Source: Ophiocordyceps camponoti-saundersi (nom. inval.) (Eukaryota > Ascomycota > Sordariomycetes > Hypocreales > Ophiocordycipitaceae). From it: a stretch of 17,166 nt of DNA. The stretch spans positions 1 through 17,166 of the forward strand of contig PDHQ01000530.1 of NCBI GenBank assembly GCA_003339415.1, given 5' to 3'. The notes beneath the pieces were generated by a model. That model did no database searches and had not been told where the DNA came from. It saw only the letters and a program-made list of their open reading frames with translations. Positions 1-10,183 of the stretch are shown here, piece after piece. The position numbers and the translations under genes were made by a program. The stretch's first letter is position 1. Every line of letters starts with the position of its first letter.

Positions 1-585
1 GGGAAACCGTGTTAGCCTTACGTAGGGAGCTATTAGAGGCTTATATAAAATTTAATTAAATAGTCTCTTAACCTTTTTTTTTATTCCGAGAGATCTAAGT
101 ATTAGGATATAAAGGGCGGTTAAGAGAGGATAAGGACTATAACGAAATATAAAGCGCAGATTAGTTTCCCTCGGGCTAAGAGAGAGGAAGGAATTAACGA
201 AGAATTAGCCCTTAACCTTATCTTAATAGCTATTAAAAAAGTCGTTAATCGTAAGTTATATCTTAGAAAGGAGTTATAACAAAACTCTACTAAATAGAAT
301 TATAGCTTTTTTTTAAATATTATACTTTTATACGATAAATTACTAATTAAAACTCTATTCTTAAAGTTTTAAATACTTTATTAAATAGTTCTCTCTTCTT
401 TTTTCTTGTTTCTTTTATCTTTATATAGAAAATCGCCTTCCTATTATTTTCCTAATAGAGAATTTCGATCTAGCTTATCCCCCTATAGCTAGAGATCCCC
501 CTTATACTAGTTAAAGACTACGGTCACCTAGGATTAGGAGTTACAGTTCTTCGTATATAGGTATCTAGCTATTTACTTACTTAAT
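1..585. repeat. Dispersed repeat segment, copy A (5' part of composite element)
   Basis: This segment matches 8139-8705 along its whole length with many transition differences. Examples of shared blocks are AGATTAGTTTCCCTCG (near 161 and 8298), TTAGCCCTTAACCTT (near 206 and 8337) and CTATAGCTAGAGATCCCCC (near 484 and 8617). The match already exists at base 1, so the repeat probably begins upstream of the window. A TTTAATTAAATAG motif lies near 50 and a related ATTAAATAGTT near 374. The second copy has both at matching positions. There is a TTTATATAG box near 420. A long terminal repeat is one possible identity, since TGTTAGCC stands at 9, but I see no reverse transcriptase or integrase nearby and do not call it one. 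No coding frame is supportable here. Confidence 0.75.
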
Positions 586-1707
586 CGCACTGCTTTAACA
601 CGCTATAAATAGCGAAGCCTATTTAAGCTCCCTTTTAAAATAGCTATAATTATATAATAGAAAGTTCTCTTTAATCTCGATTTTCACTCCGGATTTGCGA
701 TATCTTCATGCCTTTAGCTATCGAGCATATTTATTATAAGAAACGTCCTTCGTAACTAATAAGATCCCGTTAACTAAAGAGCATATCTTAGTTATCTAGC
801 CCGGATATTTTTCTTCTACTTAATACCTATCTTAGATTCTATCTATTCGACGAAATACGTTCCTATAAATATTATATATATAATTAATAAGATACTTTCT
901 ACTAAGAGGATAATAGTTTCTAACTATCCTCTACTAAGATAGAGTAATAGCTTTTAACTATTAAACTCCTTAACTTAAATATACCTACTAATATTTAAAT
1001 AGATATTATAATAACCTAGCAAGACGCTTACTCTAAACCTAGGTATAGAGGAAGAATATGCTAATAAAAGGCTATAGTATCTAGCTACCGTAGCTCTATA
1101 AGCTATTACTAGCATATAACTAAAGCCTACTAAGGTATTACTAGTCGATATAAACTTATTACTACTAATAACTATTAACTGCTGCCTTATAAGAGACTAC
1201 TAAGCTTAAATAGACGACTACTTTAGAAACGCTTAACTCTAGCGATAGTTAACCTAAAGATAATAAAGATATAATAATACGTAAGTAATACGCTTACTTA
1301 AAGAAGAAACGTTAAGGCTATCGCTTAAGCTACGATATATTAACGTTTATTAGTATTAACTAGGAGGGGAGATTTAAGAAAAATAATATTAAGATTACTT
1401 AGATCTAAACTTCCGATATAGTTAGAGATAGTTTTATAAAACCTTTTTAAGGATAATTATCTAGGGAGTTTAAAACCGAACTTATACTTAGAGGCAGAGT
1501 TATCTAACTCCTAGTTATTAATATACTTCTCTTTTATCGTTATATTTTTTTTTTTTATTTTTACTTATATTTTATATTATTATTTACGTAAGTATTGTTT
1601 TTATATTTACTATATACTATCTTTCTTTTCTCTATATAAAGGAGAAGTTACCTCCTAAACTAACGTCTTTTCTCCGCGTCTACCTAGGCTTACTAGGCCG
1701 CAGTTAA
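586..1707. other. AT-rich RIP-degraded stretch without a supportable gene
   Basis: This part of the first composite repeat has no visible counterpart in the second copy. Every frame on both strands is densely broken by TAA and TAG. A plus-strand frame from 1048 to about 1510 reads as Gln-rich if its TAA/TAG codons are taken as former CAA/CAG, but its stop density is no lower than I would expect by chance in this base composition, so I do not call it a gene. A T-rich run lies around 1545-1560. Confidence 0.5.
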
Positions 1708-2480
1708 AGTAAAAGGGTACGGTATACCCCCCGGCCACTATATAGAGTGCTCGAGATACTCCGGCGAGAGGAGACTAACTTACCTATTCGGAGGCTCGGG
1801 GGAATACTCGAGTTCTATAATCTCTCTATCCTCCGTAATATTATCGTTATCGGCGATTATATTAGCGAGCTATGCTATCGTTCTAGCTATTTCTATTAGA
1901 CGCTAGAAAGAATATTATCGCCCGAGGCTAGCCTATAAATAGCTTATATAAGCGCTATGCTAGAAGCTAGGAAGCGATATATAATATTAGAATAGATATA
2001 CTTTAGTTTTCGGACAGCTATACTTCTAGTAAGGCGTAGTATTTTAATTACTACGACTCTATATAACTAAGGCCCTAAAGTATATATAGCTACGTATAAT
2101 TTAAATAGCTACTAGCTAAGCAGACGTGGTAGTCTTAGCTAAAAGAATAATATTTCTTATAGGTAGCGCGAGTGCCTATTATTCTAATATCTATAGAAGA
2201 AGAAAAATATATTATTTTAGGTTATATATAAAATCCGCAGGCGAATACTTATATTAATACTAAAAGCGTTTATTATAGCTAATATTAGCGCGTATATAGT
2301 TAGAATCTCGAGGAGGCGATAACGCCCTTCTAGTACGCTATGATCGAGGGCAGAAAAAAATTCTATATTTCTTTTCTTATAAAAGAATCTATATAAGAAA
2401 AAAAAAAGAGGAAGAGGATAAAGGAAGAAGAAAGAAGAAGAGAGAGAGAGGAAGAGAAGAGGGCGTTTTATACCCTGCCT
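1708..2480 (+). pseudogene. Decayed coding frame of unknown function, charged C-terminal tail
   Basis: From 1708 to 1896 this plus-strand frame stays open for 63 codons, unusual for this window. It reads through segments such as VLEILRREETNLPIRRLGG and SELCYRSSYFY. Beyond 1897 it is interrupted repeatedly by TAG and TAA, all of which could be former Gln codons. The last part (about 2310-2465) encodes a Lys/Arg/Glu tail from the purine tract. No start codon can be assigned, because ATG would have become ATA under RIP. I do not recognise the family. It lies directly upstream of the 36-bp minisatellite and is not found in the second copy of the composite repeat. A 93-codon ATG-started frame on the opposite strand (2217-2498) is the complement of the purine tract, rich in Phe/Leu/Ser, and is regarded as an artefact. 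Confidence 0.35.
2396..2463 (+). repeat. Polypurine tract (A/G only, with few breaks)
   Basis: A run of nearly uninterrupted purines made of AAG, GAAGAA and GAGAGA blocks ends about 55 bp before the minisatellite begins. Such tracts can arise by slippage and can adopt triplex forms. That is general knowledge and not something the sequence proves. Confidence 0.8.
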
Positions 2481-2495
2481 AGATAACTTATCTAG
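2479..2495. repeat. Short perfect inverted repeat
   Basis: CTAGATAA at 2479-2486 and TTATCTAG at 2488-2495 are exact inverted complements around a single C. It sits between the polypurine tract and the minisatellite. Its TTATC/GATAA halves resemble the palindromic core of the minisatellite unit. No function is implied. Confidence 0.7.
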
Positions 2496-2518
2496 CATAA
2501 CTAGTTTAATAAGTGCAA

Positions 2519-2855
2519 AAGAGCAGTGAACGGTAACGGGTTTATCTACTAGGGGATAAGAAGAGCAGTAAACGGGTTTATCCTAAGAATAGTAATTAAT
2601 AAGTTTATACCTTATAGGATAAGAATAGCAGTTAACGGTTTTATTCCTTAGGGGAGAAGAATAGCATTTAACGAGTTTATCCCTTAGGGGATAAGAATAG
2701 TAGTTAACGGTTTTATACCTTAGAGGATAAGAATAGTATTTAACGAGTTTATCCCTTAGGGGAGAAGAATAGTATTTAAGAGGTTTATCCCTTAGTAGAT
2801 AAGATAAGCAGTTAATAAGTTTATCCCCTAGGGGATAAGATAAGCAGTTAACGGG
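2519..2855 (+). repeat. Degenerate 36-bp minisatellite array inside composite repeat, copy A
   Basis: About nine units of the same 36-bp motif that builds the satellite at 13.6-17.2 kb. Each unit has TTTATCCCYTAGGGGATAAG followed by AARAGCAGTTAA and then CGGG or TAAG. Here the units are diverged, with changed and missing bases (for example the short unit from 2577) and many CAG to TAG changes. The array starts just after a partial unit at 2519 and ends abruptly at GGGTTTCTAT (2853-2862). The second copy has the same ending at 9382-9391, so the 3' border is an old fixed junction. Confidence 0.9.
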
Positions 2856-3540
2856 TTTCTATCACGCTAGTGTTATTACTTAGTACTAAATGCCGGCGCG
2901 GCAAATAGGTGAATATAGGAGATATAAAAGTATTATTCGGATAAATTTGCCTAAACGGTTAAGCGATATAATAACTAAGACTATACGTCCCTTAGCCTAT
3001 ATATAGATATTATACTATAGTGCGTTCTATAATAGTATTTTGCAGATTATATTTAAATATAGGAACTCCTAAAAATATTACGATATATAAGGAGCTACTT
3101 TAGAGCTATCCGGGTAATAAGTTTATAATTAAGCTTATAAAGGAATATAAGCATAACTATAAAACCCTCGTAAAGGAACTAAAGGATAATTTAAGATTTC
3201 TCTTATAGAAGAAGTAATAGAGAGTTATTATAGACTAAGCCGAGGATATAAAAAATATATAAAGTCGAAGCAAGTGGAATTCTTATTAGCCGAGGATAAT
3301 AGTAGCTGATTAATCTCTTTCTAATAGCTAAGGGAGAATATTACTAGCTATAGAAGAAATATAGCGGCTATTAACTAAGATACCGTTAGCAAATTCGTCT
3401 TTAGGTTTATCGTCTACTTAGCTAATCACGCTATAAGAGACGAGATATACTAAGAAATCGTCCTTAGACCTATTCTAGTTTGTTAAGTTTATCGGCTACC
3501 CTAAAACGGACTATCGCAGAACTTTAAAGAAGGGGTATTA
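2856..3540 (+). pseudogene. Decayed coding segment of the dispersed element, copy A
   Basis: Homologous to 9385-9757 plus 10763-11041. The plus frame is open from 2996 to 3100 and, after one TAG, from 3104 to 3205. It contains the segments KELL, SYPGNKFIIKLIKEYKHNY and KTLVKELKDNLRFLL, which read like an amphipathic, Lys/Leu-rich protein. Between 3274 and 3540 the match with copy B continues. Two frames are about equally open there, one giving FLLAEDNSS followed by VSKFVFRFIVYLANHA, so a frameshift is likely or the frame is unresolved. All interruptions are TAA or TAG except one TGA at 3307. I do not recognise the family. Transposase or gag-like functions are possible but unproven. Confidence 0.45.
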
Positions 3541-4209
3541 ATAAAGGCATAATAGCTAGCGTTATCCGGATTTCGGTTTCTTAAGCTAATATACCGTAAG
3601 TATAGGACAAAGTAAACGATAAATTCGAATCCCTCGTCTCTATAATTATATACGCCGGTAAGCTAATAGTATGCCGATATAGTTCCATGCTTTTAAAAAC
3701 ACTAGATAGGATTAACCTTAAAAAAACAGTTTCTAGGGATTATCTTAAAAAGTTCTATTAAGCGGAAGATAGATAGTAGTCCTCTAACTTAGATAACTAG
3801 CTTCTATAAGGGAAAGTACCCCCCTCCGTTAAAACTACTACCCTCCTAGCTAGGGAGGAATTTAACGCCGAATTAAATAAGAATTAAGTTTTAAGTATTA
3901 GAACCCTTAATTAAATAGTTTTAAGGAGTTATATATCTCCTAGTAACCGAACTAATAAAGCAGTTATTAGGGACGGTCTCCTCGATACTTAGACTAAGCT
4001 AAAAAAACCACCCTTAAGGTTTAGCTCCCCTAGATTACTAAAGCAGAGAAAGCCCTTTATATTAGAGCCGTCCTACGGTTATTATATAGGCTTTAAATAC
4101 CCGTAACCTTTCTTACTTAATATCTACGGGGAGGAAGGGGAAGGTATTTTAGTCTAAATAGCATACTTAAATAAAGGTACGATAACTCTTCTTTATTTTA
4201 ACTTCTCTA
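3540..4209 (+). pseudogene. Decayed coding frame of unknown function
   Basis: Plus-strand frame with 13 stops in 223 codons, all TAA or TAG, and long clear runs (3606-3758, 3993-4103, 4107-4154, 4158-4209). Visible segments include FESLVSIIIYAGKLIVC, FSSPRLLKQRKPFILEPSYG and LLNIYGEEGEGILVQ (the last Gln inferred from TAA). It follows directly on the copy A coding remnant, and the match with copy B fades at its start, so it is either that gene's diverged 3' half or a separate gene. It runs towards the probable minus-strand frame that ends near 4170, so the two would converge with a slight overlap. No family recognised and no start assignable. Confidence 0.4.
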
Positions 4210-5262
4210 CTAGACCCTTATACTTATAATAAATTACTTTACTCTAATTCGAGGACCTTTCGAGCCCGCTCCTTAATATTAGGCTACTTATTGCCCTCTC
4301 TAGGCTCTAAACCGTCGTCTAGGAACGGATTCGGTATATCCTTAATTAAGCGAGGCGTAACTTAAGGATTTAGATAGTCCTCGTATATAACGGAGTTAGT
4401 AAAAATATCCTAGCTACTAATAAAGTAACCTACTATCTATAAGGCCTTACTAATCTCTGCCTTATAAGCGTACTCGGAGTGCTAACGCTAATTATAGGTA
4501 GCCGCCCTAGTACTATTCTAAATATAATTAAAATAACTATAACCCCCTTAGCCGTATATCGAAACGTACTTATAAAATAGCGTTAATATATATTCCCCGT
4601 AGTAGGTAACGGTTATCGTTTATAATCGTAAGTAATAAGTATATAATTTTAGGTTATATTAACTAAAGATCGAGATAAGAAGAGCCTTATAATATTTAGG
4701 GCGTTTCCCTTAGATTAAATAGTTAAAGAAGGAGCCCTCTAGGTGCGCGATCTTAGTCGGGATATAAGTAACTCGGGGTTCCCCTAGCGTCTTCTCCTAG
4801 TACTCTCTCTCTCTAGCCCTAATAAAGTAATAAAGAAAAAACTTAAGAGGAGACGTAGTACCTATTTCTATCTTAATAAAAGCCGGGGCTTCCTAAGGAA
4901 CTTTCTCGCGGAAAGCTATCTTAATAAATATAGGAACGTTAAAGTGCCCGACGTTAACGCCTCCCTTATGCTAAATCTTAAGGTAGGCGTAAATCTAAGT
5001 AGAGAAAATTAGTCTTAATATCCGGAACTATTTAATTAAAATACTTACGCGTATATATTTAGGGTAAGGAAGAGTCTTTAGCGCTATACGGCCTTACTAG
5101 CCTAGGCTTAATAGGACGCTTATATTTTCGGTATCTAACTTACGTAAGATAAGGTTATAAATATTAGGGAGACGTTTCTTTTTCTCCTCGATTATCTCCT
5201 TTTCCGTTAACTTAGGCGCTATCGCGATTAAAGATTCTTATTACTATTAACGCGTCTAGGTT
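4170..5262 (-). pseudogene. Decayed coding frame, probably minus strand, unknown function
   Basis: Read on the minus strand from about 5262 downwards, the frame begins with several inferred Gln codons and then ESLIAIAPKLTEKEIIEEKK. It continues for about 360 codons with roughly 21 stops, all TAA/TAG. Protein-like segments include GGVNVGHFNVPIFIKIAF, PRVTYIPTKIAHLEGSFF, DIPNPFLDDGLEPREGNK and PNIKERARKVLELE. Many Tyr codons may be former His codons (CAY to TAY). The exact antiphase plus frame is almost as open, for example from about 4640 to 4990, so the strand is an inference. I prefer minus because of the acidic/basic helical segments near both ends and the spacing to the divergent frame at 5547. 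Function unknown. Confidence 0.35.
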
Positions 5263-5546
5263 AAGTAGGTAAAGAAAGAAAAAAAAGAGAGGGAGAGGAC
5301 GAGGGCGATATAAATAGCGAGCTAATAACTATTTATTCCTAATTAGGAAGGAGCCCTCCCCGCTCTTCCCTTCGCGATATCGTAGTACTAACCGAAGTAT
5401 AGAGTAGTAAGCTTAAGAACTAAGGTAGCGAATAATAATAAAATAAAGCGACGCGTTTTTCCTCTTTTCCCACGCGTACCCTCTTTTTCCTTTAAACTAA
5501 CTATTTATTTAATAACTAAGCTATACTTAGCGCACTATTATTATAA
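5263..5546. other. Interval between two divergent decayed frames
   Basis: Contains a purine tract (about 5270-5300), a GATATAAATAGC box near 5308 and a pyrimidine-rich stretch near 5456-5492. If the flanking frames are real, this roughly 280-bp interval would have held both promoters. No specific promoter element can be supported after this much mutation. Confidence 0.3.
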
Positions 5547-8172
5547 CTAAAATATATTATAGATTTAGTAAACCTAAACTATAAGCTTAGTAAGGAAGTA
5601 AACTTTAAACCGGAAAGGCTATTTTTTAGCGAACGAAATAATAAGTTTACTATTACGGCGATACTTTATAGTAAAGTAATAATAGGGCCTACGTCGCCTA
5701 ATCTCCCTTTCTCGGCGGTAACTCCCGAGCTCGCGCGAACCCTTAAGTATAAATAGCTCCCTTAGTTTATAAGACGAATAGTTTAGCCGAAGGAACGCGT
5801 TAAGCTTTTTGCAGATATAATTAAATACTTATATATATTTCGAGCTAGCGAGGAGATCGCTAACGTTATCCTATTTAATAATATCTAAGACTAGAGTAGC
5901 TACGTAGATAATATAAGGCGTTTTATTTTCAAAGTATAGAGACGACTATAGGTAACTAGCTTTAAGCTAGAAGCTATAATAAAAATCTTAAATAGGGGAA
6001 TCTAGGATAAAGTGCACCTATTTACGATTCTTATAGTAATTACGATACCTACTACCGTAAACGAGACCACTAATATACCGTTTAAGAAGAAAATCTATTA
6101 TATTATGCTTAGGTTTAACCTTAAGTAGGAAGTAAATAGTTACCCCCTTTTAGGTAATATAGTTAATTTTAGAGCGGATAGGACCGATATTAGGTATTAT
6201 TAGGGCAGCTTCTTTTAGGATTAGCAAGCCCGAGTACTTTATTTTTTCGACTTGATAGAGCCGGGGTAAGTGCCTCGATCGAAAAAGGTGATAGCCGCAT
6301 AGAGAGATATCTTAAGCGAGTTTTAAGGGGACTGCCCCTTTAATTTTATCGTTATTCCTAGGACGCGATAGAAAGGAGAGTACGAATACGGATACCTAGC
6401 CCTTTCTATACTATAATACTAAGCTCGTAGCTTTATCGGTCTTAAACTCGACGTATATATTAATAGCTTATCGAATAAGCGAGGATTAAGCGTTAAATAG
6501 TTTAGAGAAGATCTCGAGACCCCCCCGGATTCCCGTATTCTCTTACGAGACTAGGCTATACGAACCGAGGATAGCGACGGTAATAATTACGATAAATTAA
6601 TCGCTTAGATAACTAGTAACCTATATACTATTAGGGCGAATAAATTAGGTATCCGAAAGTCGGAATAGTTTAACTTTTTAGGAAATAGTTATAGATTTAA
6701 ACTAAGGAACTAGGAGGGCGGCGAAGATCTCTTAATAAAGCTAGAAGTAAGCTTAACGACGCTTAGGGGCCTATGCCCCGAGGCTACTATCCCCTGCTAC
6801 CGGATCCTTAGAAGATACCGAACTATTACGCCTAAGACCCTTACTAATAACTCTATAATAAAGAGCTATATTATAGTGCTATACTTAGGCGCTACTAAAG
6901 TTAGAAGATAGCCTTAGGGAGATCGGGAAGAACTATAAGGGATCGATATTAATAACTTTAATAAGGGCGAAGGGGCTAGGGATAATAAGGCTCTAGACGA
7001 GGAAGAGGTTAGGGAGGAAAATAACGAGGACCTTCCCGAGGATAAGACTATAAAAGGCCCGACTAATAATTAAATAGTTCCGATATCTAGCCTTTTATCT
7101 TCTTTTAGATCTAAAGACCCCCCGACTCTAGAAGGAGTTAGACGAGAGACGAGCGCTATAAAGAATACGAGGAAGGAAGATAAAGCGACTAAGGCGCCTA
7201 ATAACGCTATAACTAAAGAGGAAACGACTAGGATAAAGAAAATAATCCCTTAGGAATTAACGGGTATATTATAGCCTAAGAAACTTACTACGGGGAAGAA
7301 AATACCCGCAGGATTAAACCCGGCCCCGATATAGCCGGCTTTCTCTCCGAGGCGCAGCGCGAGGACGAAGAAGTTAACGAAGCGCGACTATTTAATTAAG
7401 AACCCTGCGTTGCAGAAAACGGCCCCTAAAAGAAAAGGGGAGGAAAAAGACGTAGGAACGCTAAAATTAATACGCTTTACTTATTTTACCTTAGGCAAGA
7501 ACCTTATAGTCTAGCCTAGCAAAGGACTCATAGCTGCAAGTATAGGCTAAGAACTAATTAACTTAGACCCGCTTAGCTTTAGGGTTAGAGGGGTTAAGCG
7601 TTATAAGAATTATATAACTTAGACTAAGAGTTGCGGACGTGTACGATAAGGAAGGCATATCGCACTTAATACGGCCGGATCTATTATAATATATACCGGA
7701 CGCGCACTTATTAGAGACTAGCTTTAAGAACCGAAGATAATCCTAATAATCCCGAAGACTAGTTCTTTTATTAGCTTGCAGCCCTTAGGGCTTATATACC
7801 CTAGTATATAGGCCGAGATCGATAAGGCTATCGATAACTATTTAATTAAGTAATAACGGGAGCGAGAGAAGGGACCTAAGAGAGATATGCTACTAGCGGG
7901 CGGTCGGCGCGAACGCTAGAGTCGACGGATCTAAGGGTTAAACCCTAAGGAGAAGTAACTAGAGTTTCCTTTATTATTTCCTTTACGAAGAGTCCTTTCC
8001 GCCTTTATTTTATCGCGCTTGCACGCACCTTATTTAAGTTATAAGAAAAAGTTAGTTATTACCGAGAAAAAGGGCTAATTACTTATTACGGCACGCGCTT
8101 AGGGAGGAGTTTAGCAGCGGAGATAGGGACGCCGAAAGAAATGCAAGCGCCTACCTTAGCTAGGGAATTATT
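5547..8172 (+). pseudogene. Long decayed coding frame (about 875 codons), unknown function
   Basis: This is the best-preserved coding signal in the window. From 5547 to 7547 one plus frame has 31 stops in 667 codons, every one TAA or TAG and so explicable as former Gln (CAA/CAG) or Trp (TGG to TAG). Stop-free runs are 5547-5753, 6714-6908, 6939-7070, 7074-7250 and 7335-7511. The N-terminal two thirds read as a mixed globular protein, for example FTILIVITIPTTVNETTN and EATIPCYRILRRYRTITPK. Next comes an acidic stretch, ALDEEEVREENNEDLPEDK, near 6981, then a Lys/Arg/Pro-rich region with FSPRRSARTKKLTKRDYLIK near 7341. From 7548 on stops are denser (17 in about 208 codons), so the true end may lie anywhere up to the repeat border near 8150. 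No known domain or catalytic motif is apparent. A chromatin or nucleic acid binding protein would fit the charged tail, but this is speculation. Confidence 0.5.
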
Positions 8173-8705
8173 AGGGACTTATAAAAAGTTTAATTAAATA
8201 GTTCCTAAACCCTTTCTTCTTTTCCTAAGAGCTGCCGAGGGTTAATACATAAGGGTAGTTAAGCTAAGATAGGGGCTATTACTAGGTATATAGTATAGAT
8301 TAGTTTCCCTCGAAAGAGGACGAATTAAGCAAGTAATTAGCCCTTAACCTTGTCTTTAGAGCTATAATAAAAGTCGTATATCGCAAGTTAAGTTTTAGAG
8401 AGGACTTGTAGCAAAAACTCTACTAAACGGAATTATAACTTTATTTTAAACTTTACACTTTTATACTATAAATTACTAATTTAAATACCCTTTTCGAAGT
8501 CTTTAGTATTTAATTAAATAGTTTCCACCTTTATATTACTTCTTTCTCTTATCTTTATATAGAGAACCGACTCCTTATTATTTTCCCTATAGAGAATTAC
8601 TATACGGCTCTTCCCCCTATAGCTAGAGATCCCCCCTTATATTAGTTAAAGACTTTAGTTACGTAAGAAGTTACGCCCCTTAGGTATCTACTATACTTAC
8701 TTAGG
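8139..8705. repeat. Dispersed repeat segment, copy B (5' part of composite element)
   Basis: Counterpart of 1-585, collinear over the whole length with small indels. It keeps the paired TTTAATTAAATAG-like motifs (near 8189 and 8508) and the TTTATATAGAG box near 8564. Similarity ends just after CTATACTTACTTA (8690-8702), matching CTATTTACTTACTTA around 569-583 of copy A. It overlaps the most degraded end of the long frame before it, so the copy A start may also have had such a gene upstream. Confidence 0.75.
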
Positions 8706-8995
8706 GTATCCTTCTTCCCCCGCTAAAGTACTATACTAATAACTAGTTCGTTAGCTCCGATCTCGCTAAGATACTTACCTTAAGATATTTTATTAGTTAA
8801 TAGAAGATCTAATTTAAATAGAGAGGTTTATTCCTTCTAAAAGGAGGCGATTATAGTAGCGAAGTCGAGGCTCGAAACGAAAGCTAAGGCGGAGGCTAAT
8901 AATAAAACGGCCCGAAAAGCTAAGGGCTAATTCTACTTTCGCTATAAGGATAGAGAGTTAGGGGGGGGGGGTTTATATAAGTATCGCTTTTAACC
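8706..8995. other. Short unique stretch before the second minisatellite
   Basis: Replaces the roughly 1.9 kb that lies at this place in copy A. It holds a purine-rich segment (about 8860-8930) whose plus frame reads Glu/Ala/Lys-rich, too short to call a gene, and an 11-base G run. No RNA gene or regulatory site seen. Confidence 0.4.
8961..8971 (+). repeat. Homopolymer run of eleven G
   Basis: Eleven consecutive G bases preceded by AGTTA and followed by TTTATATAAG, in an otherwise AT-rich setting, about 25 bp before the minisatellite array. Such a run is slippage-prone and could also be a sequencing-length uncertainty. Confidence 0.9.
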
Positions 8996-9384
8996 TAACC
9001 CCTAGGGGATAAGGAGTATAGTAAACGGGTTTATCTCGGAGAGGATAAGAGCAGTTAGGGAGTTTATCTCTTAGGGAATAAAAATAGTAGTAAATAGGTT
9101 TATAGCTTAGGGAATAAGAAGAGGAGTAGGTAAGTTTATAAGTAAACGGGTTTATCCGATAGGGGATAGGAAAAGGAGTGAACGGGTTTATAAGTAAAAG
9201 GGTTTATCTTTTAGGGAATAAGAATAGAGTGAATAAGTTTATCCCTTTAGGGATAAGAAGAGTAGTAAACGAGAACGAGTTTATGCCTAGGAGAAAGAAA
9301 AGCAGTTAGCGAGTTTAACCCTAAGGGAGAAGAAAGGCAGTTACCTAGCTTATCTTATAGTTTATAAAAGGAGTAGTTAACGGG
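8996..9384 (+). repeat. Degenerate 36-bp minisatellite array inside composite repeat, copy B
   Basis: About ten to eleven diverged units of the 36-bp motif, with several short or rearranged units (for example around 9130-9160 and 9190-9200). It occupies the same position in the composite repeat as 2519-2855 and has the same right border, CGGGTTTCTATA near 9381. The first unit carries GGATAAGGAG instead of GGATAAGAAG. The first units of the satellite arrays further right share this variant. Confidence 0.9.
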
Positions 9385-9757
9385 TTTCTATAACCTTAGT
9401 ATTAGTACTAAATACCGGCGTAGTATTTAGCTAGATTTTAGAGATATAGAAGTATTACTCGAGTAAATTTCCTATAAAGTTAAACGCTATAATAAGTAAG
9501 ACTATACGCCTAATAGCCTATAATAGAAAATTAGGTTATAGTGTATTTTATAAAGATATTTTATAGATAGAATCTAATAATAAGAACTTATAATAATATT
9601 ATAAGATTTAAGGAGTTACTTTAGAGCTATCTAAGTGATAAGTTTATAAATAAGCTTCCTAGCATAACTATAGATCTTTCGAGAAGGAGCTATAGAATAA
9701 TTTAGGATTTCTCTTGCTATAGAAGTGGTCGGGCTAAAGAGTAATTATAGACGAAGC
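9385..9757 (+). pseudogene. Decayed coding segment of the dispersed element, copy B, part 1
   Basis: Collinear with 2856-3225. The segment KELLQSYLSDKFINKL (Gln from TAG) matches KELLQSYPGNKFIIKL of copy A. A short deletion at the position after AAGCTT (near 9657) then shifts the frame, after which the KHNY...KEL...NL pattern resumes in another frame. Similarity with copy A is lost near 9757, where about 1 kb of unrelated sequence intervenes. Same unknown family as copy A. Confidence 0.45.
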
Positions 9758-10183
9758 CTACTGTTAAGGATAAACCTAGCAGGCACTCACGTGACTAAGC
9801 TAGTTTAGCGGGGTTAAAAGGACACTCCCGAAGAAAGGAAAAAGAAGAAGAAAAAGGGAAAAAGGGATAAAGGGGTAATTCCGTATAATTCCTAGAAATT
9901 TAAAAGACGTAGAATTAAAAGGGCTAAGGGAGGAAGGAATCCGTAGCAGGTAGCCCTACCTTGCTAGGTCCGAATACGCTCACGGCGACTAACTTTATAT
10001 AGAAGGGCTCACGGCTGCCTTAGGTCTTCTTACTAAGGGTAGGAAATCGACCCCTTCTTATAAGTACAAATCTGACCCTTCCTAGGTCCTTTAGCCCCCT
10101 TTAGCTAAGCGAATACTAATTAATCAGATCTATTAAATTAGGTAGGTGAGATTAAATAACCTTTCTAGACCCTGCAGTCCTAA

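Noticed and set aside
1048..1510. Gln-rich plus-strand coding frame
   Set aside because: About 24 stops in 154 codons is no better than chance in this composition.
2217..2498. 93-codon ATG-started frame on the minus strand
   Set aside because: It is the complement of a polypurine tract and gives a Phe/Leu/Ser low-complexity run. The plus strand reads better as the tail of a decayed frame.
3545..3700. tRNA-like segment around TTCGAATCC (3623-3631)
   Set aside because: The T-loop-like string stands alone. I could not find matching acceptor and anticodon stems on either strand.
1..8705. Complete LTR retrotransposon with 1-585 and 8139-8705 as its two LTRs
   Set aside because: The spacing fits, but no gag, protease, reverse transcriptase, RNase H or integrase motif is readable between them. 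One internal frame is probably on the opposite strand, and the repeat match continues past the second 'LTR'.
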